5,201 nucleotides of DNA from UBA5287 sp041672395 (lineage in GTDB: Bacteria > Bacteroidota > Bacteroidia > Bacteroidales > Dysgonomonadaceae). Positions 1-5,201 of the stretch are shown one piece after another; the stretch's first letter is position 1, and every line of letters begins with the position of its first letter. Made by a program: the position numbers and the translations under genes. The notes under the pieces are model-generated. The model searched no databases. It had not been told where the DNA came from and worked only from the letters and a program-made list of their open reading frames with translations. The stretch is taken from assembly GCA_041672395.1 (NCBI GenBank), contig JBAYZS010000102.1, forward strand, positions 1 through 5,201. The letters run 5' to 3'.

Positions 1-161
1 CAATCCGCACATTTGTAAGCAGAAACAACCAATTATGGTATCAGGCAGGAGCCGGGATAGTTGCTCAAAGTAACGACGACTATGAATTACAAGAAGTTAA
101 CAGTAAACTCGGTGCATTGAAAAAGTCTATTGATGCAGCTGCCAATTTATTCAATATTTGA
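1..161 (+). CDS. trpE: Anthranilate synthase component I, C-terminal end (partial)
   Basis: This is the last 52 codons of an open frame entering from the left edge; the first complete codon is at 3-5 and TGA is at 159-161. The peptide reads IRTFV, then YQAGAGIVAQS, then ELQEVNSKLGALKKSID, which is the closing part of the chorismate-binding fold shared by TrpE, PabB and isochorismate synthases. Known for the family: the Arg of IRT and the Gly-rich GAGIV segment contact chorismate, and the Glu/Lys of the ExxxK helix (Glu31 and Lys35 of the fragment) contribute to the Mg2+/substrate site. TrpE makes anthranilate from chorismate using ammonia passed from TrpG in a cytoplasmic heteromeric complex. 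Choosing TrpE over PabB rests on trpG starting 9 bp downstream and on the rest of the operon. The feedback-inhibition site for tryptophan lies in the missing N-terminal part and cannot be judged. Confidence 0.93.
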   Translation, partial: IRTFVSRNNQLWYQAGAGIVAQSNDDYELQEVNSKLGALKKSIDAAANLFNI

Positions 162-170
162 TTTACCATT

Positions 171-737
171 ATGAAAAAGATTCTTATTTTCGATAATTAC
201 GATTCATTCACTTACAATCTGGTTCACGCGGTTAAATCGTTGGGTTACAAAGATGTGGATGTGATTCGTAATGACAAAATCGACTTGAATTCGGTGGGGG
301 TTTATGATAAAATCATTCTCTCTCCCGGACCAGGAATTCCTGAAGAATCAGGTGATCTGATGCCACTTCTAAAAAGATATGGAACCACAAAAAGTATTTT
401 GGGTGTATGTCTTGGTCATCAAGCTATTGGTCTTAATTTTGGGGCAACAATTGTAAACATGCCAAAAGTGTATCATGGCGTGCAAACACCAGCAAAATTA
501 ATTGGCGACTACTCTTTGTTTGAAGGTTTACCATCCGAAATTCAAGTAGGCAGATATCATTCATGGATTGTGTCAAACGCAAACTTTCCCGCAGAACTTG
601 AAATTACAGCCATAGACAGTGAAAACAACATAATGGCATTAAAACATAGACATTTAGATGTCCATGGTGTGCAGTTTCACCCGGAATCCATTTTAACACC
701 CCAGGGTATAACTATCATTCACAACTTTTTAAAATAA
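171..737 (+). CDS. trpG: Anthranilate synthase component II (glutamine amidotransferase)
   Basis: This 188-residue class I glutamine amidotransferase releases ammonia from glutamine for TrpE. The whole domain is present at normal length for a stand-alone TrpG: the start FDNYDSFTYNL (residues 7-17), the oxyanion-loop motif SPGPGIP (51-57), the nucleophile elbow GVCLGHQAIG with Cys80 (78-87), YHS (129-131), and HPES (170-173). The expected catalytic triad is Cys80, His170 and Glu172. The start at 171 sits 9 bp after the trpE stop and gives the family-typical N-terminus MKKILIFDNYDSF; there is no Shine-Dalgarno sequence. It is not fused to trpE or trpD, unlike some enterobacterial versions. Sequence alone does not separate TrpG from PabA, and in many bacteria one protein serves both folate and tryptophan synthesis. 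The operon context makes TrpG the main role. Confidence 0.96.
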   Translation: MKKILIFDNYDSFTYNLVHAVKSLGYKDVDVIRNDKIDLNSVGVYDKIILSPGPGIPEESGDLMPLLKRYGTTKSILGVCLGHQAIGLNFGATIVNMPKVYHGVQTPAKLIGDYSLFEGLPSEIQVGRYHSWIVSNANFPAELEITAIDSENNIMALKHRHLDVHGVQFHPESILTPQGITIIHNFLK

Positions 738-743
738 ACTACA

Positions 744-1739
744 ATGAAAGAAATACTATATAAACTCTTTGATTATCAATATCTTTCTCGTGATGAAGCA
801 AAAAAAGTGCTGTATGCAATTGTTAAAGGCGATGTTCCTGATGTACAAGTAGCCTCTCTCATCACTTCGTTTCTAATGCGGAGTATCTCGGTGGACGAGA
901 TTCTCGGGTTCAGGGATGCGTTACTTGATATGAAAGTGCAGGCCGACTTGTCGGAATTTAAACCCCTAGATATAGTAGGTACTGGAGGTGATGGAAAAAA
1001 CACATTCAACATATCAACCACAGCCTGTTTTGTAGTTGCCGGTGCGGGATACAAAGTGACTAAACACGGAAATTACGGAGCAACATCCATTAGTGGAGCA
1101 AGTAATGTTATTGAACAACAAGGCGTTAAATTTACCACGGATATTGACACCCATCGTAGAAGCATTGATAAATGTAATATTGCCTATTTGCATGCCCCCC
1201 TTTTCAGTCCCGCGTTGAAGGCTGTGGCAAGTGTGCGTAAGAACTTGGGTGTGCGCAACTTTTTCAATGTCTTGGGTCCGTTAGTCAATCCCGTCCAGCC
1301 AGAATATCAGATGCTTGGAGTCTATGATTTAGCGATGTCCAGACTCTATAATTATATCTATCAAGAAGAGAATAAGAGATTCAGTATCGTTCATAGTCTT
1401 GATGGATATGATGAAGTTTCGTTGACAAGTCAGTTTAAAATTGTGTCTAACCAAGGAGAGCAGCTATTAACCCCAGAGGATTTAGGATTCAAACGAGTTA
1501 ATCAGAGTGAGTTGTATGGAGGCGACACCCCAGAGGAAGCCGCACAGATATTTAGAAATATTCTGCATGCCGAAGCCACTGAAACACAGATGAACGTAGT
1601 TTTGGTGAATGCGGCATATGGAATTCAAACCATCGAACAGGAAAAACCTATTGAAGAATGTCTTGAAATGGCCCGTGAATCGTTATATGGCAAAAAGGCA
1701 CTTCATACACTTAATAATTTTATTGAATTAAATAGTTGA
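744..1739 (+). CDS. trpD: Anthranilate phosphoribosyltransferase
   Basis: This 331-residue protein transfers phosphoribose from PRPP to anthranilate, the second committed step of the pathway, in the cytoplasm. A helical N-terminal region (about residues 1-70) precedes the phosphoribosyltransferase class-3 core. Visible motifs are the glycine-rich PRPP loop GTGGDGKNTFNIST (79-92), KHGNYGATSISGASN (107-121), VRKNLGVRNFFNVLGPLVNP (164-183, with Arg165 in the anthranilate-binding position) and HSLDGYDEVSLT (217-228), whose Asp223-Glu224 pair is the known Mg2+-binding site. Two positions differ from the common consensus: Tyr111 where KHGNR has Arg, and Ser155 where the FAPxxHPAM motif has His. As I recall, Bacteroidales homologues also vary at both positions, so this looks like a lineage trait and not decay. 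The length is normal, and it lies 6 bp after trpG. It contains no tryptophan. Confidence 0.96.
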   Translation: MKEILYKLFDYQYLSRDEAKKVLYAIVKGDVPDVQVASLITSFLMRSISVDEILGFRDALLDMKVQADLSEFKPLDIVGTGGDGKNTFNISTTACFVVAGAGYKVTKHGNYGATSISGASNVIEQQGVKFTTDIDTHRRSIDKCNIAYLHAPLFSPALKAVASVRKNLGVRNFFNVLGPLVNPVQPEYQMLGVYDLAMSRLYNYIYQEENKRFSIVHSLDGYDEVSLTSQFKIVSNQGEQLLTPEDLGFKRVNQSELYGGDTPEEAAQIFRNILHAEATETQMNVVLVNAAYGIQTIEQEKPIEECLEMARESLYGKKALHTLNNFIELNS

Positions 1740-1746
1740 TAGCATT

Positions 1747-2538
1747 ATGAAAGATATGTTGGATGAGATTGTTACATACAAAAGGATTGAAGTTGCTGAC
1801 AAAAAGCAACTTATCCCCATTAAACAATTAGAACGAATTATTGAACAAGAACCCAAAGAACATCATTCTTTAAAAGAAGCGTTGCAACTTTCCGATAGTG
1901 GCATAATTTCTGAGTTTAAACGCAAATCCCCTTCCAAGGGTTGGATTAAAGAAGGCGCTAATGCAGAAAGAATAACAATGAGTTATGAGAAATACGGAGC
2001 GACAGCACTCTCTGTACTTACTGACAACAAGTTTTTTGGTGGTTCGTTGAATGACCTAAGAGAAGTTCGTAAAGCCGTTTCCATTCCCATTATGCGTAAA
2101 GAATTTATCATTGACGAGTATCAAATTTACGAAGCTGCTTCTGTAGGCGCTGACGCGATATTGCTTATTGCTGCATCTATCACAAAGGAAGAAAGTCGGC
2201 GTTTCACAAATCTTGCGCACACCCTAAAAATGGATGTACTGCTGGAATTGCATGACGAAAAAGAGATTCATTATATTTCTGATTCCAATTTACTGATCGG
2301 TATTAATAATCGTAACTTGGGTACTTTTGTAACAGATGTTCAAAAATCGTTCATGATGATTGACCATTTACCAAAAGAAGCCGTGTTGGTTTCCGAGAGT
2401 GGCATTTCTTCACCCGAATTAGTTAAGGAGTTACGTGATGCAGGTTACAAGGGTTTTCTTATTGGTGAAAATTTTATGAAAACGGCTGATCCCGGTGAAT
2501 CGTTGGGAATTTTCATCTCTCAATTGAAAGCATTATGA
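1747..2538 (+). CDS. trpC: Indole-3-glycerol phosphate synthase
   Basis: This 263-residue single-function TIM-barrel enzyme closes the indole ring, converting CdRP to indole-3-glycerol phosphate with loss of CO2 and water. Motifs follow the family order: EFKRKSPSKG (56-65, with Glu56 and Lys58), SVLTDNKFFGGS (89-100), RKEF (117-120, Lys118 being the expected catalytic acid), LLELHDE (165-171, Glu167), INNRNL (186-191), SESGI (216-220) and the phosphate-binding LIGE (238-241). All the catalytic residues I can map are present. The start at 1747 is 7 bp after the trpD stop and matches the CATTATGA start context seen at trpG and trpF; a later Met at residue 4 is a weaker alternative. The gene ends inside the trpF start codon through a 4-bp overlap. 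In enterobacteria TrpC is fused to TrpF; here the two are separate proteins. Confidence 0.96.
   Translation: MKDMLDEIVTYKRIEVADKKQLIPIKQLERIIEQEPKEHHSLKEALQLSDSGIISEFKRKSPSKGWIKEGANAERITMSYEKYGATALSVLTDNKFFGGSLNDLREVRKAVSIPIMRKEFIIDEYQIYEAASVGADAILLIAASITKEESRRFTNLAHTLKMDVLLELHDEKEIHYISDSNLLIGINNRNLGTFVTDVQKSFMMIDHLPKEAVLVSESGISSPELVKELRDAGYKGFLIGENFMKTADPGESLGIFISQLKAL
2535..2538 (+). other. trpC/trpF ATGA stop-start overlap
   Basis: The bases ATGA hold both the trpF start codon (ATG) and the last three bases, TGA, of trpC. No G-rich ribosome-binding site precedes it (the upstream bases are GAAAGCATT). Translation of trpF probably depends on ribosomes finishing trpC, which would keep the two consecutive enzymes at similar levels. 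The coupling is an inference. Confidence 0.9.
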
Positions 2539-3149
2539 TTATCAAGGTTTGTGGCATGAGAGATGCGGATAATATCCGTGCAGTAGAGGAATTAGGCGTG
2601 GATTGGATGGGATTTATATTCTATCGCAGCTCGTCGCGGTTTGTCACTGAAGTTCCAAATTATATGCCACATAAAGCAAAACGCGTGGGAGTGTTTGTAA
2701 ATGACGAATTGGAAAATATCCTGCTAACAGCTACCAACTTTGATTTGGATTATATTCAGCTACATGGAAATGAGACTCCTGAGCTTTGTGAAACATTAAA
2801 AACGCGCGGATTAAGCGTCATCAAAGTTTTCAGTATAAGGGATACCAAAGATTTTCAAACAGAAAAGTTTAAAACTTATGAGTCATTTTGCGACTATTTC
2901 CTTTTTGATACCAAAACAGATTTATTCGGCGGCTCCGGGAAAAAGTTTAACTGGGACATTCTTTATGATTATCAAGAAGATACACCTTTTCTGCTGAGCG
3001 GGGGTATTTCTAAAGATGATGTAGATGAAATAAAATCTTTTAAACATCCCAAATGTGTGGGAATCGACCTGAACAGTCGTTTTGAAATCGCCCCAGCATA
3101 CAAAAACATTAAATTATTACAGAACTTTATAAAAGAAATTAGACAATGA
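2535..3149 (+). CDS. trpF: Phosphoribosylanthranilate isomerase
   Basis: This 204-residue TIM-barrel protein carries out the Amadori rearrangement of phosphoribosyl-anthranilate to CdRP, the substrate of the TrpC product encoded just upstream. Visible motifs are the opening KVCGMRD with the catalytic general-base Cys6, FYRSSSRFV (29-37) with the substrate-binding Arg35, QLHGNE (75-80), LFDTK with the general-acid Asp125, FGGSGKKFNW (131-140), LSGGI (154-158) and GIDLNSRFE (176-184). The last motif is followed by APAYKN where many family members have APGxKD, a mild deviation in a phosphate-side loop. The length is typical for monofunctional TrpF. The start codon overlaps the trpC stop as ATGA, and the next overlap joins it to trpA, so its translation is probably coupled on both sides. 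Confidence 0.95.
   Translation: MIIKVCGMRDADNIRAVEELGVDWMGFIFYRSSSRFVTEVPNYMPHKAKRVGVFVNDELENILLTATNFDLDYIQLHGNETPELCETLKTRGLSVIKVFSIRDTKDFQTEKFKTYESFCDYFLFDTKTDLFGGSGKKFNWDILYDYQEDTPFLLSGGISKDDVDEIKSFKHPKCVGIDLNSRFEIAPAYKNIKLLQNFIKEIRQ
3146..3149 (+). other. trpF/trpA ATGA stop-start overlap
   Basis: The second 4-bp overlap in the operon: trpA begins at the A of ATGA, whose TGA ends trpF. The upstream context is A-rich (AAAGAAATTAGACA) without a Shine-Dalgarno sequence, as at the other starts here. Translational coupling of TrpA to TrpF is inferred. Confidence 0.9.
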
Positions 3150-3916
3150 ACAGAATAGATACGTTATTTCAAGAAAAAAAAGAGGGAATTCTCTCTGTAT
3201 ATTTTACGGCTGGTTACCCGCATTTAAATGATACGGTTTCAATTATTCAATCTCTTGAAAAACATGGTGTTGACATGTTAGAAATAGGAGTACCTTTTAG
3301 CGATCCAATGGCTGATGGTCCGGTAATTCAGGCTTCAAGCACACAGTCACTTAACAATGGCATGAGTCTTCATGTACTTTTTGACCAACTTTCCAATGTC
3401 AGAGAGTCTGTTTCAATCCCGCTTGTAATGATGGGTTATCTAAATCCAATTATGCAATACGGGTTTGAACGATATTGCGAAACAGCTGCAAAATGTGGTG
3501 TTGACGGATTGATTATCCCGGATTTACCATTTGCTGAATATAAGGAATCGTATAAGAATGTGGCTGAAAAACATGGTTTGCACGTTATCATGTTGATTAC
3601 TCCGGAGACTTCAGACGAGCGGATTCGACTGATTGATGAAAATACTTCAGGGTTTATTTATATGGTGTCATCGGCTTCGGTGACGGGTGCTAAGAGTACG
3701 TTTAGTGATAAAAACCTTGCTTATTTCAGTCGCGTGAATGATCTGAAATTAAGAAATCCCAGACTAATTGGCTTTGGCATTTCTAATAAGACGACTTTCG
3801 ATGCTGCTTGTCAAAAGGCTTCGGGAGCAATAATTGGAAGTAAATTCATCACTTTACTGAATAGTGAGAAATCCATTGATGAGGCAGCACAAAAACTTGT
3901 GGATGTTGTTCGTTGA
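3146..3916 (+). CDS. trpA: Tryptophan synthase alpha subunit
   Basis: This 256-residue TIM-barrel subunit splits indole-3-glycerol phosphate into indole and glyceraldehyde 3-phosphate, and the indole is channelled to TrpB in an alpha-beta-beta-alpha complex. The signature MLEIGVPFSDPMADGP (44-59) contains the two catalytic acids, Glu46 and Asp57 (equivalent to Glu49 and Asp60 of the enterobacterial enzyme). Other landmarks are YLNPIMQYG (98-106), IIPDLP (123-128), the mobile loop VSSASVTGAK with Thr180, GFGIS (209-213) and the phosphate-binding IIGSKF (229-234). The length is slightly under the enterobacterial 268 residues but complete. It starts in a 4-bp ATGA overlap with trpF and ends the operon. 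Its partner trpB is not adjacent, unlike the common trpB-trpA pair. The protein contains no tryptophan residue. Confidence 0.96.
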   Translation: MNRIDTLFQEKKEGILSVYFTAGYPHLNDTVSIIQSLEKHGVDMLEIGVPFSDPMADGPVIQASSTQSLNNGMSLHVLFDQLSNVRESVSIPLVMMGYLNPIMQYGFERYCETAAKCGVDGLIIPDLPFAEYKESYKNVAEKHGLHVIMLITPETSDERIRLIDENTSGFIYMVSSASVTGAKSTFSDKNLAYFSRVNDLKLRNPRLIGFGISNKTTFDAACQKASGAIIGSKFITLLNSEKSIDEAAQKLVDVVR

Positions 3917-3936
3917 AACAACTTACTTTAATCTTT
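3905..3936 (+). terminator. Weak candidate terminator after trpA
   Basis: GTTGTT (3905-3910) is a perfect inverted repeat of AACAAC (3917-3922), with the 6-base loop CGTTGA containing the trpA stop codon. T-rich sequence (TTACTTTAATCTTT) follows on the plus strand. The stem is only 6 bp with two G-C pairs and the T-tract is interrupted, so it would be a poor intrinsic terminator. It is listed because it is the only stem at this convergent junction. It has no T-tract in the minus direction, so it would serve the trp operon only. Chance is a real alternative explanation. Confidence 0.25.
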
Positions 3937-4548
3937 CCACTGAATTTCTGTTTGTTTTTCAAGCAGTCTGAAACTCTTGCGGTGAAGTGGCGTTATGCCG
4001 TAATTCTCTATTGCAAGTCGGTGATTACGTGTTGGATATCCTTTATTATTCTTCCAGTCATATACCGGAAAGTGTAAGTCCATTCGTTTCATATAATCGT
4101 CGCGATATGTTTTTGCAAGAATTGAGGCGGCAGCAATTGACATGAATTTGCTGTCGCCTTTAACGATACAGGTGTGGGAGACAGAGTTGTAGGGTCTGAA
4201 ACGGTTACCGTCAACAATTATATGTTCCGGAACAATTGGTAGTTGGTCTATAGCACGGTGCATAGCTTCTACAGATGCCCAAAGGATATTCATTTCGTCA
4301 ATCTCTTCGGGACTGCAAGTTGCAACGGCAAAGCATAACGACTCTTTTTCAATTATTGGTCTCAACTTTTCTCTCTGTTTCTCAGTCAATTGCTTAGAAT
4401 CGTTTAAATCTTCACATCCAAAGTCATTCGGAAGAATTACCGCTGCAGCAAAGACCGGACCAGCAAGACATCCCCTTCCCGCTTCGTCGCACCCAACTTC
4501 GATACATTTGTCGAGTAAGTGATGTGATAATTTTGAATGAACTTTCAT
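3928..4548 (-). CDS. rnhB: Ribonuclease HII
   Basis: This 206-residue cytoplasmic nuclease cuts RNA in RNA/DNA hybrids and nicks 5' of single ribonucleotides misplaced in DNA, starting ribonucleotide excision repair. The family signature is complete: GCDEAGRGCLAGPV (19-32) with metal-binding Asp21 and Glu22 and the GRG junction-recognition motif (24-26), NDSKQL (49-54), IIVDGN (110-115) with Asp113, KGDSKFMSIAAASILAK (130-146) with Asp132, and NKGYPTRNH (168-176) with the conserved Tyr171 and His176. These features separate type HII from HIII, which has a longer N-terminal extension. The length is normal. The ATG at 4546-4548 overlaps the stop of the upstream phosphoesterase gene by 4 bp (ATGA), which supports this start. 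The 3' end lies 11 bp from the trpA stop on the opposite strand. Confidence 0.96.
   Translation of the reverse strand: MKVHSKLSHHLLDKCIEVGCDEAGRGCLAGPVFAAAVILPNDFGCEDLNDSKQLTEKQREKLRPIIEKESLCFAVATCSPEEIDEMNILWASVEAMHRAIDQLPIVPEHIIVDGNRFRPYNSVSHTCIVKGDSKFMSIAAASILAKTYRDDYMKRMDLHFPVYDWKNNKGYPTRNHRLAIENYGITPLHRKSFRLLEKQTEIQWKD
4545..4548 (-). other. phosphoesterase/rnhB ATGA stop-start overlap
   Basis: On the minus strand the bases ATGA contain the rnhB start codon and the TGA that ends the phosphoesterase frame. This indicates co-transcription and probable translational coupling of rnhB to the upstream gene. No Shine-Dalgarno sequence is visible in the A/T-rich bases before it. Confidence 0.88.
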
Positions 4549-5201
4549 TTCAACAGAATTGTCAATTGTTTATCACCCGGAGGGAAATCCAATTCAAAAT
4601 CAGTCGTTTCCGATTCAGAAATATCCAGCAAAGTAGTCATCAAATTTAACGCAGTCGCCATTTCAGGAGTAACCTGTTCATCCCCTGTCATATGCATCAT
4701 ATTTACCTGCACAATTACTTCCGTTAGCGCATTCATTATTTCTTGAGGGAATGGAATTCCCATATTTTTGAATTTACCAGAAGTACTATTTCGCACATAA
4801 TTTTCTTGCTTTATAATATATTCATCCCATAGATCAGGATTTTCAGGAACAGATTTTACAAAACGGGTATTGATAGACAATTCATTATCCTTTAAATTAA
4901 TAATCCTGTATGGAAAAGGATATTGAGAAAGACTGCCTGTCTCAACATCTATAATCTTATTCCCTTTAGAGGTAATGAATTCTGCCGCATCAGTAGAATG
5001 AAAATGACCTGTAAACACAACCTTAAGACCCTCATCTGCTAACTGTTCAGCATTTTGTTGCCAGTCGTCAAGAAGATAATTGGGAAAGAAATCAGATTGA
5101 TAAAATATATGTTCAACAAGTCCATGATGCACCATCCCTAACATATTGATATTCCTTTTCTTTGCTTGTTTGAGAATATCAATTGCCCACGACATTGTTT
5201 G
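4545..5201 (-). CDS. Calcineurin-like metallophosphoesterase, C-terminal part (partial)
   Basis: The frame is open to the right edge of the window (two Gln codons precede the first Met at 5193-5195), leaving 218 residues and the stop. The visible part matches the second half of a calcineurin-like metallophosphoesterase: MVHHG (fragment residues 23-27) and TGHFHS (64-69) are the two late metal-binding histidine motifs, followed by DVETGSLSQYPFPYRII (85-101), typical of the strand region after the GHxH motif. The earlier DxH, GDxxx and GNHD motifs should lie outside the window, so the Met at 5195 is almost surely internal. About 115 residues follow the catalytic core and form an uncharacterised C-terminal region without a clear membrane segment. 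The family hydrolyses phosphodiesters or phosphomonoesters with two metal ions; the substrate cannot be told from this half. Whether it has a signal peptide is not visible. It is probably the gene leading into rnhB. Confidence 0.85.
   Translation of the reverse strand, partial: QTMSWAIDILKQAKKRNINMLGMVHHGLVEHIFYQSDFFPNYLLDDWQQNAEQLADEGLKVVFTGHFHSTDAAEFITSKGNKIIDVETGSLSQYPFPYRIINLKDNELSINTRFVKSVPENPDLWDEYIIKQENYVRNSTSGKFKNMGIPFPQEIMNALTEVIVQVNMMHMTGDEQVTPEMATALNLMTTLLDISESETTDFELDFPPGDKQLTILLK

Noticed and set aside
162..170. Possible promoter or regulatory site between trpE and trpG
   Set aside because: The gap is only 9 bp, with no Bacteroidota promoter-like TAnnTTTG element; an internal operon junction explains it.
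776..1054. A 92-codon open frame on the minus strand inside trpD
   Set aside because: It lies wholly antisense to a well-conserved trpD region that includes the PRPP loop, shows no recognisable motif, and has no operon context; it is a shadow of the real gene.
4537..4746. A 69-codon open frame on the plus strand over the phosphoesterase 3' end and the rnhB start
   Set aside because: It is antisense to two genes whose frames are supported by conserved motifs or an exact stop/start overlap. The predicted peptide is low-complexity, rich in Ser, Val and Ile, as expected from a reverse-frame shadow.
5193..5195. ATG on the minus strand as the true start of the phosphoesterase
   Set aside because: The frame stays open to the window edge, and the protein from this Met would lack the first metal-binding motifs of the family, so the real start is outside the window.
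1..5201. Novel system, mobile element, CRISPR array, tRNA or riboswitch
   Set aside because: Nearly every base is inside a recognised gene, the intergenic gaps are 6-11 bp, and I saw no long direct or inverted repeats, transposase motifs or structured RNA signatures. Any trp attenuator or T-box would be upstream of the window.

Overview
The window is AT-rich, tightly packed bacterial DNA. It looks like a member of the Bacteroidota, most likely the Bacteroidales. Three things suggest this: there is no Shine-Dalgarno-like G-rich stretch before any start codon, the trp gene order is E-G-D-C-F-A with every gene separate, and the proteins carry sequence traits I recall from that group (for example KHGNYGATS in TrpD and NKGYPT in RNase HII). 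The taxonomic call is an inference from sequence style, not from a database search.

Positions 1-3916 (plus strand) hold most of a tryptophan biosynthesis operon. It runs from the last 52 codons of trpE through trpG (171-737), trpD (744-1739), trpC (1747-2538), trpF (2535-3149) and trpA (3146-3916). Gaps are 9, 6 and 7 bp, followed by two 4-bp ATGA stop/start overlaps, so one polycistronic transcript with coupled translation is expected. Together the products convert chorismate plus glutamine to anthranilate (TrpE/TrpG), then to phosphoribosyl-anthranilate (TrpD), CdRP (TrpF), indole-3-glycerol phosphate (TrpC) and finally indole (TrpA). Only trpB is missing for the complete pathway. It is not beside trpA, and in this group it is expected upstream of trpE, outside the window. 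The operon promoter and any attenuator also lie outside.

Positions 3928-5201 (minus strand) hold a convergent pair: the C-terminal half of a calcineurin-like metallophosphoesterase, overlapping by 4 bp the start of rnhB (ribonuclease HII). The two gene sets meet tail to tail with only 11 bp between stop codons. A weak 6-bp hairpin there is the only terminator candidate.

All full-length genes are intact and their catalytic motifs are readable. I see no mobile element, RNA gene, CRISPR array, long repeat or unexplained gap, and no evidence for an undescribed system. This is an ordinary housekeeping region. The modest points of interest are the operon layout, a shared start-codon context, the depletion of tryptophan in the tryptophan-making enzymes, a few lineage-type active-site substitutions, and the coupling of the phosphoesterase to rnhB.
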